A stretch of 64,000 nucleotides of DNA. It comes from Deltaproteobacteria bacterium (lineage in GTDB: Bacteria > SAR324 > JACQKK01). Every line of letters starts with the position of its first letter. Position 1 is the first letter of the stretch. The stretch spans positions 168,851-232,850 of the forward strand of contig JAOUEW010000002.1 in assembly GCA_029858505.1 (NCBI GenBank), written 5' to 3'. A program made the position numbers and the translations under genes. Shown here piece after piece: positions 54,376 through 63,920 of this stretch. The notes below the pieces were generated by a model, which saw only the letters and a list, made by a program, of their open reading frames with translations, was not told the DNA's origin and did not search any database.

Positions 54376-55293
54376 CTAGCGGAGAGTTTGGCTTTCGGTT
54401 GGATGGGGGTCGAACCAAGCCAGCAGGCCCACGGCCAGGGCCAACACCATCAGCCCCGCCGCTCCGGTTAACCCCACCGAGAGATCGCTGCCGCCAGACA
54501 ACACCACCAGGGGCACGCCACCCATGGCGTTGATGGAGCCATGGAACACCCCTGCCGCGATGGATGACCCTGAGCGCAGGCGGATATAGCCGATGAGAGG
54601 GGCCAATAAAATGGTGAACACGGTCATCAACAACACCCCCGAAACCGGATGCTGAGGATAGTTGGCTCCCATCCACAACACCATGGGGGCATGCCACAGC
54701 CCCCATACCATCCCGATGGCCGCCTGGGCGTTCCAGAATCCCATGGGGCGCCACAGGTGAAACAGCAACCCCCGCCAGCCTGCCTCTTCAAACCACCCAA
54801 ACAAGGCGTTTACCGTGGGTCCCGCCACAAGCCCCTGCAACAGGGCCAGCCATAACGGGTGCAGGGGAAGTTCCCGCTGCCGGTGTAACATGGTTTGATA
54901 GTCTTCCGGCGACATGCTGGCCCGCATCCGCTCCAAGAAGTGGGTCATCTCCCAATCGAGGGTGACCCCCGGCACCAGCAGCGAGGCCCCCGTGACCGCC
55001 AGGGCCAACCCCACAGGGGCCAACCAAGCCACCAGCCACCAACGGTTCAGCCGCCAGGAGAGGGCCAGGGGCCCTTTCAACGGCCCCCGGGCCGCCCAGC
55101 GCTGGGCGATCACGGCGGCCATCAGGGGCCCGGCCATGAAACCCACCCCCAGCAGAATGATCCAGGGCGCGCGCAGGGGGCCGCCCAGGCCCAGGTAGGC
55201 CCCGGTCATTCCCCAGGAAAGCCCAAAGGCCAACCCAAGAAAAACCAGGGTGGTTTTTTGGTCTATGTTTCGGTTGGTGGGGTGGGGGGCCAT
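54376..55293 (-). CDS. CPBP-family intramembrane metalloprotease
   Basis: 305 residues, about eight membrane helices. The CPBP (Rce1/abi) motifs are WFEEAGWRGLLF, GLWHAP and VFHGSINAMGG, giving the catalytic EE and metal-binding His/Asn residues. Bacterial members are linked to bacteriocin self-immunity or prenyl-protein processing; no bacteriocin gene is visible here. The ATG is at 55293. Confidence 0.88.
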   Translation of the reverse strand: MAPHPTNRNIDQKTTLVFLGLAFGLSWGMTGAYLGLGGPLRAPWIILLGVGFMAGPLMAAVIAQRWAARGPLKGPLALSWRLNRWWLVAWLAPVGLALAVTGASLLVPGVTLDWEMTHFLERMRASMSPEDYQTMLHRQRELPLHPLWLALLQGLVAGPTVNALFGWFEEAGWRGLLFHLWRPMGFWNAQAAIGMVWGLWHAPMVLWMGANYPQHPVSGVLLMTVFTILLAPLIGYIRLRSGSSIAAGVFHGSINAMGGVPLVVLSGGSDLSVGLTGAAGLMVLALAVGLLAWFDPHPTESQTLR

Positions 55294-55487
55294 AGAGGGT
55301 GGGCTGGTTGGGCTATGACTCGGGCAGTGGGTTTGGGCCGCCGTCTGTTCTTTTTAGCGTACTCCCGCTATGAATGGAAAGAGAGTAACGGGGGATGGAC
55401 GGAGAGAACAGGAAATGGAGAGCGCAGGGAAGGGGAGAACCAGAACTTGCTAGACCACCGGAATCACCTTTTGAACCGATCAGATCC

Positions 55488-56525
55488 ATGGAAACATCCC
55501 AGGCGTTAAAGGGGGCTGCGTCGCAAGCGGCCGCCAAACGCCAACGTAAACGACTGGCCATCATTTTGGGGTTGATTGCCCTGGTGATGGTGTTTGGAAC
55601 CAGCGGGTATACCCTGCTGTTCAACTGGCCGCTGCTAGACGCGGTTTACATGACCCTCATTACCTTGACCACCATCGGTTTTGGAGAGATCCGCCCGATG
55701 GACGACCAAACCCGCATCTTCACCATGATGCTGGTGGTGTTTGGGGTGGGGGTGGTGGGGTTTAGCATTACCAGCCTGGGGGAAATGCTGATCGAAGCCG
55801 AACTGGGCGACCTGATCTGGAGAAGACGCATGGAAAAGCAAATTCGGGGGATGCACAATCACGTGATCGTGTGCGGGTATGGCCGCACTGGCCGGGCCGT
55901 GGTGGAGGGGCTGCAACGGATGAAAACCCCCTTTGTGGTGTTGGAATCCAACCCCGATGGCCTGTCGTTGCTGCGGGAACTGGGGCTGGCCCATGTGGCG
56001 GGCGACGCCACCGAGGATGACGTTTTGGTGAGCGCGGGGATTGCCCGGGCGAAATACCTGGTGAGCGCCCTGGGTTCCGACGCGGAGAACGTGTATCTGA
56101 TCTTATCGGCCCGGCAGATGAACCCTGGGTTGAAGATTGCCTCGTGGGCCTCCAGCCAAGCGGCAGAGGTGAAGGTGACCCGGGCCGGGGCCGACTATGT
56201 GGTTTCTCCCTATATGTTGGGGGGGAACCGCCTGGTGCAGCACCTGTTAACCCCCCACGCCATGGGGCTGCTGGACCGGGCCATCAAAGGCGAAGACCCC
56301 GGCATGCGGCTGGAGGAAATCGAAATTCCGGCGGGTTCCCGCTTTGTGGGGCAGTCTTTGCACGGGTTGGGCATTGGGCGGGACCTGCGGGTGATTGTGT
56401 TTGGCGTGCGCCGGGGAGAAGACCTGCGGTTTAACCCCTCCGCCGATACTCAGTTCGAGGCGGAGGATATTCTGATCGTGGTGGGGGGGGAGGATTCCCT
56501 CCACAAACTGCGGCAGCTGTTGTAA
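55488..56525 (+). CDS. potassium channel with RCK (TrkA) domains
   Basis: 345 residues. Two membrane helices flank a pore loop with the filter TTIGFGE. A TrkA-N domain follows with the nucleotide motif VCGYGRTGRAV, then a TrkA-C domain to the end. It is the MthK/YugO-type K+ channel plan. Ion selectivity cannot be fixed from sequence alone. Start taken as the ATG 55488; a longer frame exists without a site. Confidence 0.9.
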   Translation: METSQALKGAASQAAAKRQRKRLAIILGLIALVMVFGTSGYTLLFNWPLLDAVYMTLITLTTIGFGEIRPMDDQTRIFTMMLVVFGVGVVGFSITSLGEMLIEAELGDLIWRRRMEKQIRGMHNHVIVCGYGRTGRAVVEGLQRMKTPFVVLESNPDGLSLLRELGLAHVAGDATEDDVLVSAGIARAKYLVSALGSDAENVYLILSARQMNPGLKIASWASSQAAEVKVTRAGADYVVSPYMLGGNRLVQHLLTPHAMGLLDRAIKGEDPGMRLEEIEIPAGSRFVGQSLHGLGIGRDLRVIVFGVRRGEDLRFNPSADTQFEAEDILIVVGGEDSLHKLRQLL

Positions 56526-56530
56526 ATCGC

Positions 56531-58366
56531 CTAAGGCCGGTCTTCTTGCTGCAGGGTGCCCACCAGGGCGGCGTAGAGCCCCTGTTGGGCCAGCAGCTGC
56601 TGGTGGTTCCCCGATTCCATTACCCTTCCCTTATCCATCACCAAAATATTGCCCGCGTGCCGCACGGTAGACAGCCGGTGGGCGATGGCGATGACGGTCT
56701 TTCCCTGATACAGGCTGTCCAGCCCCTGGCGGATCCATTGCTCGGTCATGGAATCCACCGAGGCGGTGGCTTCATCGAGCACGATGAGGGGGGCCCCCGC
56801 CGCCACCGCCCGGGCAAAGGAAATCAGTTGGGCCTGCCCGGCCGACAAGTTCCCGCCGCCGGGGGCCACCGGGTGGTCGTATCCCAGGGGCAGTTGTTCG
56901 ATGAAGGGGTGGGCATGCACATAGCGGGCGGCTTGCTCTATTTGCGCTCGGGTTAAGGTGGGGTTGCCCAGGGCAATGTTGTCGGCAATGGTGCCTTTGA
57001 ACAGGAACACGGTTTGGTGCACCACGCTGATCCAGCGGGCTAGTTCTTGGGCCGATATGGTCGACAACTCCCGGTCGTTCAATCGGATGGAACCGGTGTA
57101 GCCCCCATACCCCCGGGTGAGCAGGCGAATGAGGGAGGACTTCCCCGACCCGGTGGCCCCCACCAGGGCCAGCATGCCCCCGGCCCGCAGCGAAAAACTC
57201 ACTCCAGACAGCACCGGGGGGCCGTCGGGCAAATAGCGGAATCCCACGTTGTCGAACGTCACGGTTTCTAAGGGCTCTTGGGTTAGGCGCGCGGGGCCGC
57301 CGCTGGGGATTATCCCGCTGGCGGGCAAACGTTCTGGGACCTGGGCCGGGTCGGGGGGGGTGTTCATCAGGTGGTGGATGTGTTCCAGCCCAGACCAAGC
57401 CCGCTGCAACACGGCAATGTCTTGGGAAATTTCTTTCACCGGCAGGAACAGTTTTTGGATGTACTCCATGAAGGCCACCAGCACCCCCAGGGTGATCAAC
57501 CCGGTCAAAATTTCACCGGCGGCATACCATAACATCAGCCCCAGGGCCAACGAGGTGATTCCCTCCACCAAGGAAAACAACAGGGCGTCGTACCAGTTCG
57601 ACTTGTTTTGGGCGTGGAGAAACTGGTGGTTCTTCTCGGTGAATTTTTGCAGCACCAGGTTTTCCGCGGCAAACAGTTGCACGGTCTTCATGCCGTTCAG
57701 GCATTCCTGCAAATATCCCGTGGCTTCGGACAAGGCGAACCGGGCTTTGAAAAACCAATGCCGCACCCGCTCTTGAAAATACTGAATCAGAAAAACCAAC
57801 ACCGGGGCCAGCAGCAGCACCAGCAGAGTCAACCGCCAGTTGAGAAAGAACATGGCCCCCAGGTAGGCGGCCATTTTCATGGCGTCTAGCACCAGTGACA
57901 ACACCCCACTGGCCAGTCCTTCAATCAGGGCTTCGAAGTCGCTGGTGACCCGGGTGAGGATGGAGCCGATGGGGTTGCGGTCGAAATGAGAGCGGGGCAG
58001 GCGCAGGGTGTGGCGGAACACCTGGCCCCGCAGGTCGGTGAGCATGGCCATGCTGGCCCGTTGCAGGGTGGCGGTGTACAGAGCGTCGATGACGTACTCG
58101 GCCAGCACCACCAAGCCTGCCAGGGTGGCAATGACTCCCAGGGGGCCCGAGACCTCTTCCACCCGCCCAGAGCCCGCCGCCGGAACAATGTATTCATCCA
58201 GTGCCACCTTGGTGAGGTAGGGCACCAGCATGGCGGTCAGGGCCGATAACGGAATGAGGGCTGCCGCCAGAAACAGGGTTTTGCGGTGGTTTCGCACCAG
58301 GGGCCACACCAGGGTTTGCAGCATGGCCCGACGGGTGGATACGTTGGCCTTAGGAGTGACTGCCAT
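56531..58366 (-). CDS. ABC exporter subunit 2 (MsbA/heterodimer type)
   Basis: 611 residues: six membrane helices, then an ATPase with Walker A GATGSGKSSLI, signature LSAGQAQL (S-A-G-Q variant of LSGGQ) and Walker B LIVLDEATASVD. It overlaps the partner gene by 17 bases, so the two are co-translated. GAAGGAG precedes the ATG at 58366. It converges on the K+ channel gene. Substrate unknown. Confidence 0.92.
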   Translation of the reverse strand: MAVTPKANVSTRRAMLQTLVWPLVRNHRKTLFLAAALIPLSALTAMLVPYLTKVALDEYIVPAAGSGRVEEVSGPLGVIATLAGLVVLAEYVIDALYTATLQRASMAMLTDLRGQVFRHTLRLPRSHFDRNPIGSILTRVTSDFEALIEGLASGVLSLVLDAMKMAAYLGAMFFLNWRLTLLVLLLAPVLVFLIQYFQERVRHWFFKARFALSEATGYLQECLNGMKTVQLFAAENLVLQKFTEKNHQFLHAQNKSNWYDALLFSLVEGITSLALGLMLWYAAGEILTGLITLGVLVAFMEYIQKLFLPVKEISQDIAVLQRAWSGLEHIHHLMNTPPDPAQVPERLPASGIIPSGGPARLTQEPLETVTFDNVGFRYLPDGPPVLSGVSFSLRAGGMLALVGATGSGKSSLIRLLTRGYGGYTGSIRLNDRELSTISAQELARWISVVHQTVFLFKGTIADNIALGNPTLTRAQIEQAARYVHAHPFIEQLPLGYDHPVAPGGGNLSAGQAQLISFARAVAAGAPLIVLDEATASVDSMTEQWIRQGLDSLYQGKTVIAIAHRLSTVRHAGNILVMDKGRVMESGNHQQLLAQQGLYAALVGTLQQEDRP

Positions 58367-60149
58367 GGGCTCCTTCGGCAATAGAGGTTCCGCCTGGGGG
58401 GTGTTGCTCGGATTGCAGCCGCCAAGCTTGGCGGTAAGCCCCCTCTTGGGCGATCAATGCTTGGTGGGTGCCCTGGGCGGTCACCCTCCCATCCTCCAGC
58501 ACCAAAATCCGGTTGGCCCGCTCCAGCACGCTCACCCGATGAGACACAATTAGCAGGGCGCGGGAATGCTGAAACCCGTAAATGGTCGAGATCAGTTTCC
58601 GTTCGGTCTCATGGTCCACCGCCGACAGGGGGTCGTCCAGCATCAACAGTTCGCAGGGGCGCATCATGGCCCGGGCCAGGGCAATGCGCTGCTTCTGGCC
58701 GCCAGACAGGGAAATTCCCTTTTCACCCACCTGGGTTTCCAAGCCCTGGGGAAACCGTGCCAGGTCGGCCTCCAACTGGGCGGCTCTCACCGCCGCCTGC
58801 ATCACCTCCTCCGCCACGGGTTCTCCCCCCGCTCCGAACTGAATGTTTTCCCGCACCGTATCACTGAACAGGAAGGGGTCTTGGGTCACGGTGACCACCT
58901 TGGCGCGCCACAGGCCCACCGAGATGGATTGGAGGGGCTGCCCTTCCATGGTGATGGTGCCGGGGGGCGGGTCCAGGTAACGGTTTAGCAGGTTCACCAG
59001 GGTGGTTTTGCCGCTGCCCACCGGGCCGAACACCCCCACGATTTCCCCCGGCGACAGGTTGAGCGACACATCGTTCAGCACCGGTTTGTCTGGGCGGGAG
59101 GGATAAGCAAAGGTGAGATGGTTCACTTGGATTCCCTGGCGGATGCTTCCCCGCAGAGCTTCTTCGGCCTGGGGGGCCCCAGGACCATAGGCCGGGGGGG
59201 TGTTCAAAATGGACAGGATGGAGTCGGCGGCGGTGAGCCCCCGTTGCAGCACGAACAGCAGAAAGGTGAGGCCCATCAGGGGGGGGAGCATCATCGACAG
59301 ATACAGCAGGTAGGCCAAGAAATTCCCCGGAGAAATTTCTCCCCGCACCACCATCAGCCCCCCCACCAACACCAGCATGACCTTCAGGGCGTTCACCATG
59401 TTGTTCAGCACCGGCATGAACAACGCCCGCATCTGAAAAATCTTCACCTGGGATTCCATCACATCCCCGTTGTGGCGGTCGAAGCGGTTTTCCACCCAAG
59501 AAAACGCCTGGTGGCTTTTCACCGCGTCGATGCCGTTGTACGACTCCACCACAAAGTCAGAGAGTTCTTGAAGAGACTCCATCTGACGGAACTGGTGAGA
59601 CCGCATCCGGGTCACCCCAATCAGCAAAACCCCTACTCCCACGGCTACCGGCACCAGACTGTACAACGTGAGCCGGGGGGAGATGACATACATGTAATAG
59701 GGCGCCAGCGACAACGTGGCCAAGCTGTTGGCCAGGGCCAGCAGGCCAAACCCCATGGTCATGCGAATGCCGTTGATGTCGTTGTTCACCCGGGAAATGA
59801 TGGAACCGGTGGGGTTGGCGGAGAAGTAATCGGTCCCCAGCAGCGACAAATGCTTCAGCAGCCGGTTTTTCAGGGCAAATTCCACCCGCCGCCCCGGCGT
59901 AAAAAACATCATCCGGGAAAACGTGCGGGTGACCATGATGATGACCGCGAAGCCCAGAATCCAGCCGATCAATTCGGCGAAATCTTCTCCCTGGGGGGCG
60001 GGGGAGCGGCCCAGCAGGTCAATGGCTTTTTGCAGCAACCGGGGGATGGCCAGCGACATCCACAGGGTGGCCGCCAGCATCATGGACCCGGTGAGGTAGG
60101 TTGCCCAATGGCCAGCCAGCAGAGACAGAAAGAATCGTAACCGGCTCAT
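58350..60149 (-). CDS. ABC exporter subunit 1
   Basis: 599 residues: N-terminal membrane domain with six helices, then an ATPase with Walker A GPVGSGKTTLV, signature LSGGQKQRIAL and LLMLDDPLSAVD. In this second ATPase the catalytic Glu after Walker B is Asp (LDD), as in the degenerate site of heterodimeric exporters. Together with the overlapping partner it forms one transporter, likely for a drug or lipid-like substrate. Confidence 0.92.
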   Translation of the reverse strand: MSRLRFFLSLLAGHWATYLTGSMMLAATLWMSLAIPRLLQKAIDLLGRSPAPQGEDFAELIGWILGFAVIIMVTRTFSRMMFFTPGRRVEFALKNRLLKHLSLLGTDYFSANPTGSIISRVNNDINGIRMTMGFGLLALANSLATLSLAPYYMYVISPRLTLYSLVPVAVGVGVLLIGVTRMRSHQFRQMESLQELSDFVVESYNGIDAVKSHQAFSWVENRFDRHNGDVMESQVKIFQMRALFMPVLNNMVNALKVMLVLVGGLMVVRGEISPGNFLAYLLYLSMMLPPLMGLTFLLFVLQRGLTAADSILSILNTPPAYGPGAPQAEEALRGSIRQGIQVNHLTFAYPSRPDKPVLNDVSLNLSPGEIVGVFGPVGSGKTTLVNLLNRYLDPPPGTITMEGQPLQSISVGLWRAKVVTVTQDPFLFSDTVRENIQFGAGGEPVAEEVMQAAVRAAQLEADLARFPQGLETQVGEKGISLSGGQKQRIALARAMMRPCELLMLDDPLSAVDHETERKLISTIYGFQHSRALLIVSHRVSVLERANRILVLEDGRVTAQGTHQALIAQEGAYRQAWRLQSEQHPPGGTSIAEGAHGSHS

Positions 60150-60529
60150 GGGAAGGGGGGTGATCCGTGGGGGTGAACATCAACGCGGGTGTGATTCTAT
60201 TTTGCATGACTTTTCCCCCCCTTACAAATGGCAGGTGGAGATCTTTGCATAACCTATTTTTCCCCATCCCCCCTGCCCCTTATTCACGGCCAAAACCCGG
60301 GTTATGCAGAGGTCTCAGGTTGAGTCATCGGCAGGATTGCTTTTTTTCTAAGATAAAAGGGGCGGAGGGGACCTGGCTACTTTTGGCTGTTTTAGACTAT
60401 TTGGGGCAAGGAAGGCGTTACAACGTGGCAAGCGTTTCATTGGTGCGTTGGAAAAACAACATATTTATTGTAGGATTCATATAGGGGAACTCAAGACAAT
60501 GAAAAGGACAATCAAAAGGAGATCCATCC
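60150..60529. other. intergenic region with MITE-like element
   Basis: Apart from the 79-bp element, I see no gene. AAAGGAG at about 60519 is the ribosome site of the next gene. Confidence 0.5.
60238..60316. mobile_element. MITE-like 79-bp element with 17-bp terminal inverted repeats
   Basis: GAGATCTTTGCATAACC at one end pairs with GGTTATGCAGAGGTCTC at the other (two mismatches). AGGT occurs on both flanks, close to where a 4-base target duplication would be. It codes for nothing. Related partial copies are at 45270, 46140 and 31746, so it has spread in this genome. The parent transposase is not in the window. Confidence 0.7.
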
Positions 60530-61270
60530 ATGAGGTTCAGAAACATCCTGTTGGTTCATCCCGCCCGAACGGTGCGGGAAATGATGCGGTCCTATTGCTA
60601 TGGCGAGTTGGACGACGTGCGGGTGAAGGAAGCGGAGTCGGCCCAGCAGGCGAAAACCCTGTTGTCTGAGCAGGCGTTTCATTTGGTCATTTCGGCGTTG
60701 GAGCTGGACAGCATGGATGCCAGCGGGATATTGGGGGTGCTCCGCCAGACGGCTCTGAATTCCCAAACGCCCCTGCTGGTGGTTTCTGCTAGTTCAGACA
60801 CGCAAAAATTGGTGCGCCTGCAAGAGAAGGGCATTCACCACATTCAAACGATCCCAGTCTCCCCCTGGGATTTTGCCCACAAAGTGAACCAACTGTGCGA
60901 CCCGCGGGGGTGGCGGGGCCTGCGCCGCATTCAGGTGGAAGGGGCCACGGCCCGGCTGCATTCTCCCCAGGGTGATTTCTCGACCCACCAAAGCAATGCT
61001 TCCCTGGGGGGTGTGGCGCTGGAATCCACCCTGGAGGGCCCCCACCCCGATTACTTTCAGGTGCATTCGGTCACCCTGCGGTTCCCCACCGGGACTGGTG
61101 AAGACGTGATTGGCCCCCTGAAGGTGCGCCTGTTGCAGGTGCAATTGTTTTACGGAAAATCAGATGCCCCCGAAATCACCCGAACCTCCTGGGCGTTTAC
61201 CTCCCTGGCCCAGGGAGACAAAGTGAGGTTAGAGCGGGTGTTTCAAGACATTTCAGCCCAGTGGGGTTGA
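60530..61270 (+). CDS. pseudo-receiver protein with a PilZ-like C-terminus
   Basis: 246 residues. The N-terminal 120 residues follow a CheY-like pattern (ILLVHPARTVREMM, HLVISALELDSMDASG), but the acidic pair is HP, the phosphoacceptor is A56 and the usual K is lost, so it should not be phosphorylated. The C-terminal half has NASLGGVALE, similar to the PilZ (D/N)xSxxG motif, but no clear RxxxR. It might bind c-di-GMP or only a protein. AAGGAG lies 8 bases before the ATG. Confidence 0.65.
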   Translation: MRFRNILLVHPARTVREMMRSYCYGELDDVRVKEAESAQQAKTLLSEQAFHLVISALELDSMDASGILGVLRQTALNSQTPLLVVSASSDTQKLVRLQEKGIHHIQTIPVSPWDFAHKVNQLCDPRGWRGLRRIQVEGATARLHSPQGDFSTHQSNASLGGVALESTLEGPHPDYFQVHSVTLRFPTGTGEDVIGPLKVRLLQVQLFYGKSDAPEITRTSWAFTSLAQGDKVRLERVFQDISAQWG

Positions 61271-61407
61271 CGGTCCCCTTTGGGCCCAGCACCCCCGTTT
61301 CAGCGGAACTTCTCCTGATGGCTTTTTTTTTGCACCTCCTTCCCTGAACCTTTGGAAAGCGTTCTGAGGTGTGGAAAAAAAGCATCAAATCCTTTGGAGA
61401 GGGTGGC

Positions 61408-62076
61408 ATGGGAACCTGGCGAACGGTGTTGAGCGTGACTTTGGCGGCCATGCTGGCGGCCTCTTGCGCGGTGAATGCGGGGCAGGGGCGGTATAACCGC
61501 GGGCGGGCACCGGTGGTGAAAGACAAGAACCCGGCCCTGTGGAACGTGGACAACGCCAGGGTGGCCAAGTTTAAGGCCTATTACATGAAGACCAACACGG
61601 TGGAAAAGGCCCTGGCCAACAGCCGCCCCCATATCCGCCGAATTCTGCCAGAGTTCCGCCGACGGGGGTTGCCCGAACAGCTGGCTTATCTGCCCATGTT
61701 GGAGTCTTTGTTTACCCGGCGGGCGGATTCGGGCCATGCAAGGGGGTTGTGGCAGTTTACCCCCACCACCGCCCGGGCCATGGGCCTACGGGTCAGCCGC
61801 TATGGCGATGACCGGCTGAATATTCCACGGGCCACCAAGGCGGCAGCCAATTACCTGGACCAACTGGGCGACCAGTTTGACTACGACTGGGCCCTGGCCT
61901 TGGCGGCTTACAACGGAGGACCTGGATACGTGGAGCGTTCGGCCAAAAGCCAGAACACCCAAGACTTTTGGGCCCTGGACCTGCGGGAAGAAACCGCCGA
62001 CTATATTCCCCGCTTTGTGGCCATGCTGCAGGTGGCCAAAGAAAAATACCCCCACTTGGTGGAAGGCCGCTGGTAG
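61408..62076 (+). CDS. MltD-like lytic transglycosylase lipoprotein
   Basis: 222 residues. A lipobox LAASC with C20 follows a signal sequence. The SLT domain has the catalytic Glu in YLPMLESLF, then SGHARGLWQFTPTTA and the late AYNGGPG. It should cleave murein glycan in the periplasm. Unlike E. coli MltD it has no LysM domains. GGAGAGG lies 6 bases before the ATG at 61408. Confidence 0.9.
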   Translation: MGTWRTVLSVTLAAMLAASCAVNAGQGRYNRGRAPVVKDKNPALWNVDNARVAKFKAYYMKTNTVEKALANSRPHIRRILPEFRRRGLPEQLAYLPMLESLFTRRADSGHARGLWQFTPTTARAMGLRVSRYGDDRLNIPRATKAAANYLDQLGDQFDYDWALALAAYNGGPGYVERSAKSQNTQDFWALDLREETADYIPRFVAMLQVAKEKYPHLVEGRW

Positions 62077-62187
62077 GGCGCAGGTTTTCTCTAGCCCATC
62101 CTTTTTGCCCCCTTTTCATGCCCGCCGGTTTGCCGCATGATAAGCACAGGTTTGCTTGTCATCGGCTGAACTTCCTTCCCCCATCCC

Positions 62188-62841
62188 ATGCTGAAAACCC
62201 TTGAACAATGGATGACCCGTGGGGCCAGCACCACCCGAGCGGCGGGGCTGTTGCTGGCCGCCTGGGTGATGTTGGCCGCCAACCCGTTGGCCTTGCCCTG
62301 GGGGCTGCTGTGCCGGGTGGAAATGCCCGGGGGGGTGGGCCAACTGCTGGACAGCCGGTTCTATGCCCCCGATGAGGCCATGTGGGTGTTGAACGGCATT
62401 AGCGAGCCCTGCCAGCAGGCTTATATCCGGTTCTTGTTGTCGTGGGATGCCTTGCTGCCCCTGGTGTATGGGCTGGGTTTGGCCATGGCGCTGATTCTGC
62501 TGCGGCCCCCCGCCACTGGGGTGTTGAAATATGCCCCCTGGCTGCCGCTGTTGGCGGCGGGGACCGATTATGCTGAAAACGGGTTGTGGCTGTTGATGCT
62601 ATGGCAATATCCAGACGCATCCGGCTGGGCCTCGGCCCTGTCTCCCTGGGCAACGTTGGTCAAATGGGTTCTGCTGGCGGCGGTGATGGGGTTGGGGGGC
62701 TGGCTGGGGTGGCGGCGGTGGGCCGGAAAACCCGCCCCCAGCCCAAAGCAGGGTGCCACGACAACACCCAAGGTTAAGAAAACCATTAAGAAAAGCCCAA
62801 AAGCAGCGTTAAAAGAAGCCGTCAAAGAAACAACAGAATAG
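62188..62841 (+). CDS. membrane protein of unknown function
   Basis: 217 residues. About four hydrophobic helices and a loop with FYAPDEAMWVLNG, then a Lys/Ala/Thr-rich cytosolic tail of about 35 residues. I recognise no family. It lies between the transglycosylase and rph on the same strand, with no coupling. Confidence 0.6.
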   Translation: MLKTLEQWMTRGASTTRAAGLLLAAWVMLAANPLALPWGLLCRVEMPGGVGQLLDSRFYAPDEAMWVLNGISEPCQQAYIRFLLSWDALLPLVYGLGLAMALILLRPPATGVLKYAPWLPLLAAGTDYAENGLWLLMLWQYPDASGWASALSPWATLVKWVLLAAVMGLGGWLGWRRWAGKPAPSPKQGATTTPKVKKTIKKSPKAALKEAVKETTE

Positions 62842-62934
62842 TCACTAAAAAAATGGGGAAAGTGCATAGGCGCTTGGGGGCGGACCCCCTTTTCATGCTC
62901 GTGGGTTTCACGCATCATGGATGTTTAGGCATTC

Positions 62935-63747
62935 ATGCCGTCTGTTTCTAAGCACCCTAGCTGGAACAACCCCGTGCCCGTGAACAAGTCGTCTCAGCCA
63001 AGCCAGCCAGGTCACCCCCCCGTGACCCGCAGTTATCAACGGGGGTGGGCCGACCTGCGGCCCCTGGTGATTACCCCCGGCGCCATGCCCCAGGCCGAAG
63101 GGTCGGCCCTGGTGGAGATGGGCAACACCCGGGTGATGTGCGTGGCCTCGCTGGAGGCAGGCGTGCCCCCCTTTAAAAAGGGCACCGGCGGGGGGTGGGT
63201 CACCGCCGAGTACGGCATGTTGCCCCGCTCGACCTCTACCCGCATGCGGCGGGAGGCCAGCGCCGGCAAGCAAGACGGCCGCACCGTGGAAATCCAACGC
63301 CTCATCGGGCGGTCGCTGCGGGCGGTGGTGGACCTGTCGGCCATGGGCGAACACACCATCACTGTGGACTGCGATGTGCTGCGGGCCGATGGTGGCACCC
63401 GCACCGCCGCCATCACTGGCGGCTGGGTGGCCCTGGCCATGGCACTCGGCACCCTGCAGGCCCAGACCAACCTGGTGCGCTCGCCCCTGCTGGGGCAGGT
63501 GGCCGCGGTAAGCCTGGGGGTGAAGGATGGGCAGGTGCTGCTGGACCTGGATTACGCCGAAGACCGCACCGTGGACGTGGACATGAACGTGATTATGACC
63601 GGAAACCTGGACCTGGTGGAAGTGCAGGGCACCGCCGAGGGCGCCCCCTTCCCCAGAAACCTGCTGAATCAAATGCTGGACACCGCCCAGGACGGCATTC
63701 AGCAACTGCTGGCCGCCCAGCGGAAAGCTCTGGCGCCGGGGGCCTGA
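62935..63747 (+). CDS. rph: ribonuclease PH
   Basis: 270 residues. RNase PH motifs are [26 protein letters not shown], [16 protein letters not shown] [10 protein letters not shown] and [18 protein letters not shown], the last with phosphate-site residues. It trims 3' ends of tRNA precursors with phosphate. The N-terminal 30 residues are a Pro/Ser-rich extension. It lies 9 bp upstream of tRNA-Pro. Confidence 0.95.
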   Translation: MPSVSKHPSWNNPVPVNKSSQPSQPGHPPVTRSYQRGWADLRPLVITPGAMPQAEGSALVEMGNTRVMCVASLEAGVPPFKKGTGGGWVTAEYGMLPRSTSTRMRREASAGKQDGRTVEIQRLIGRSLRAVVDLSAMGEHTITVDCDVLRADGGTRTAAITGGWVALAMALGTLQAQTNLVRSPLLGQVAAVSLGVKDGQVLLDLDYAEDRTVDVDMNVIMTGNLDLVEVQGTAEGAPFPRNLLNQMLDTAQDGIQQLLAAQRKALAPGA

Positions 63748-63756
63748 CAACACAAT

Positions 63757-63830
<74 letters not shown>

Positions 63831-63882
63831 TTATCTATCCGCCGTTTTACCCGCCGCTTGACAAATACTCAGCCCACAACAC

Positions 63883-63920
63883 AGCCCCCCGTGCCAATGC
63901 GCGGGGGGCTTTTTTGTTTT
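63883..63920 (+). terminator. terminator downstream of tRNA-Pro
   Basis: AGCCCCCCG pairs with CGGGGGGCT and is followed by a T-rich run (TTTTTGTTTT). It likely ends the rph-tRNA-Pro transcript. Confidence 0.9.
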
